A stretch of DNA of 32,798 nucleotides from assembly GCA_024692105.1 (NCBI GenBank), contig JAILMZ010000056.1:1-32798 (forward strand). The letters run 5' to 3'. Positions 32,222-32,798 of this stretch are shown in pieces. Under the pieces are notes generated by a model. The model was not told the origin of the DNA, searched no databases, and saw only the letters and a list, made by a program, of their open reading frames with translations. How positions within the stretch are numbered: position 1 is the first letter of the stretch; each line of letters opens with the position of its first letter. This DNA is from Saccharofermentans sp. (GTDB taxonomy: Bacteria; Bacillota_A; Clostridia; Saccharofermentanales; Saccharofermentanaceae). The position numbers were made by a program, and so were the translations under genes.

Positions 32222-32230
32222 ATGCCCTCC

Positions 32231-32798
32231 TTACAGTGTCTCGTCAGACTGTATCTGAAGGGTCTTGCCGTAATCAAGTATCGTATATACTACCCATGTG
32301 ACAACACAGCCGAGTACGCCGAATGCCATTCCGGAAGTGAGGAACATGACTGCACATATTGCACCCAGTACTATGGTCACCCTCTTGATTACCTTATCGT
32401 TAAAGGGCGTATCCTCTTTGATGATCAGGCCGAATACGCTTCCGATGAGCTTGATCAGCACTGCAGCCACAGCCATGAATGCCGTTATCCCCATTAATGT
32501 CATACCGTAGGATATCGCATAAGGGTGATCGTTGATCGCTTCCTGCATAGCGGGTATGTCAGAATGAATCGTCGATGCATCGATAACTCCGATGTGAACC
32601 ATCCTTACGCTTCCGATATCATCTCCGGTAGTAATTATCCCCGATTCGATACCCTGTGCGATCATATCGTCAAACTCTCTTCCCTGCGCAAATATCCAGA
32701 TGCCTCCGATGAGAGCACATACGCATCCGACGATACAGATTATGCAAAGTATGTTTGATACTATCTTGCCTACATTGCAACTCTTCTTGATCTTCTCG
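32231..32798 (-). CDS. DUF2975-like membrane protein, C-terminal 188 residues (cut by window edge)
   Basis: The reading frame is open to the end of the window; the visible N-terminal part begins EKIKKSCNVGKIV, and the true start lies beyond it. Hydrophobic segments occur at about residues 14-36, 100-125 and 140-175 of the visible part, giving three or more membrane helices with an outside loop between the first and second. The layout and the adjacent YozG-type HTH match DUF2975 proteins, whose role is unknown. The assignment rests mainly on context, with moderate sequence resemblance. Confidence 0.7.
   Translation of the reverse strand, partial: EKIKKSCNVGKIVSNILCIICIVGCVCALIGGIWIFAQGREFDDMIAQGIESGIITTGDDIGSVRMVHIGVIDASTIHSDIPAMQEAINDHPYAISYGMTLMGITAFMAVAAVLIKLIGSVFGLIIKEDTPFNDKVIKRVTIVLGAICAVMFLTSGMAFGVLGCVVTWVVYTILDYGKTLQIQSDETL

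Overview
The window looks like a chromosomal segment of a Gram-positive, anaerobic-type member of the Clostridia (Firmicutes/Bacillota), perhaps a gut or rumen lineage. The evidence is strong GGAGG-type ribosome sites, near-consensus sigma-A promoters, an alaS/HIT/trmB cluster, an AGCS sodium/amino-acid symporter, a YozG-type HTH next to a DUF2975-like protein, and a CCA-encoded serine tRNA. GC content is moderate. Genus-level assignment is not possible from the sequence alone. I see no IS element, integrase, CRISPR array or prophage, so this is mostly housekeeping and signalling DNA with some unusual proteins.

Layout, left to right. (1) 1-5116, minus strand: start of gapA, then the alaS-HIT-trmB operon with its own promoter, then a WYL-domain regulator. 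(2) 5271-5864, minus: a small four-helix-bundle-like protein with a long acidic tail. A divergent promoter region with three 10-bp direct repeats separates it from (3) 6029-11139, plus: a tightly spaced three-gene operon of a DUF1015 protein, an FAD-dependent oxidoreductase and a DUF2298 (YYY) polytopic membrane protein. (4) 11140-15510, minus: a serine-biosynthesis operon serC-like/serA followed by a GH32-fold protein without the catalytic nucleophile and a small RluA-type pseudouridine synthase. The stop codons of operons 3 and 4 abut exactly. (5) 15684-18905, minus: a 1073-residue protein with a degenerate PP2C-like domain, a very long low-complexity region, one membrane helix and an outside LysM-like domain. 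(6) 19067-23071, minus: a DUF885 lipoprotein and a degenerate ANL (acyl-CoA synthetase-like) protein. (7) 23181-23271, plus: tRNA-Ser(CGA) with a consensus promoter and a terminator. (8) 23305-27919: a multi-domain membrane adenylate cyclase and a divergent membrane HD-GYP protein. (9) 27927-29465, minus: an AGCS symporter, divergent from (10) 29611-31976, plus: aldo/keto reductase, Crp/Fnr-like regulator and a TrmH/SpoU RNA methyltransferase. (11) 32015-32798, minus: a YozG-type HTH and the truncated end of a DUF2975-like membrane protein.

Themes. Serine metabolism (serC, serA, and DUF1015, which in my recollection often travels with serA/serC) lies on both sides of the YYY operon. RNA modification is frequent (trmB, RluA-like, TrmH-like). 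Second-messenger signalling is represented by the cyclase/HD-GYP pair. Three proteins keep an enzyme fold but have lost catalytic residues: GH32 (nucleophile), PP2C (metal ligands) and ANL (P-loop and A10 lysine). These pseudoenzymes and the DUF1015-FAD-YYY operon are the least described parts of the window. No intergenic stretch exceeds 300 bases.
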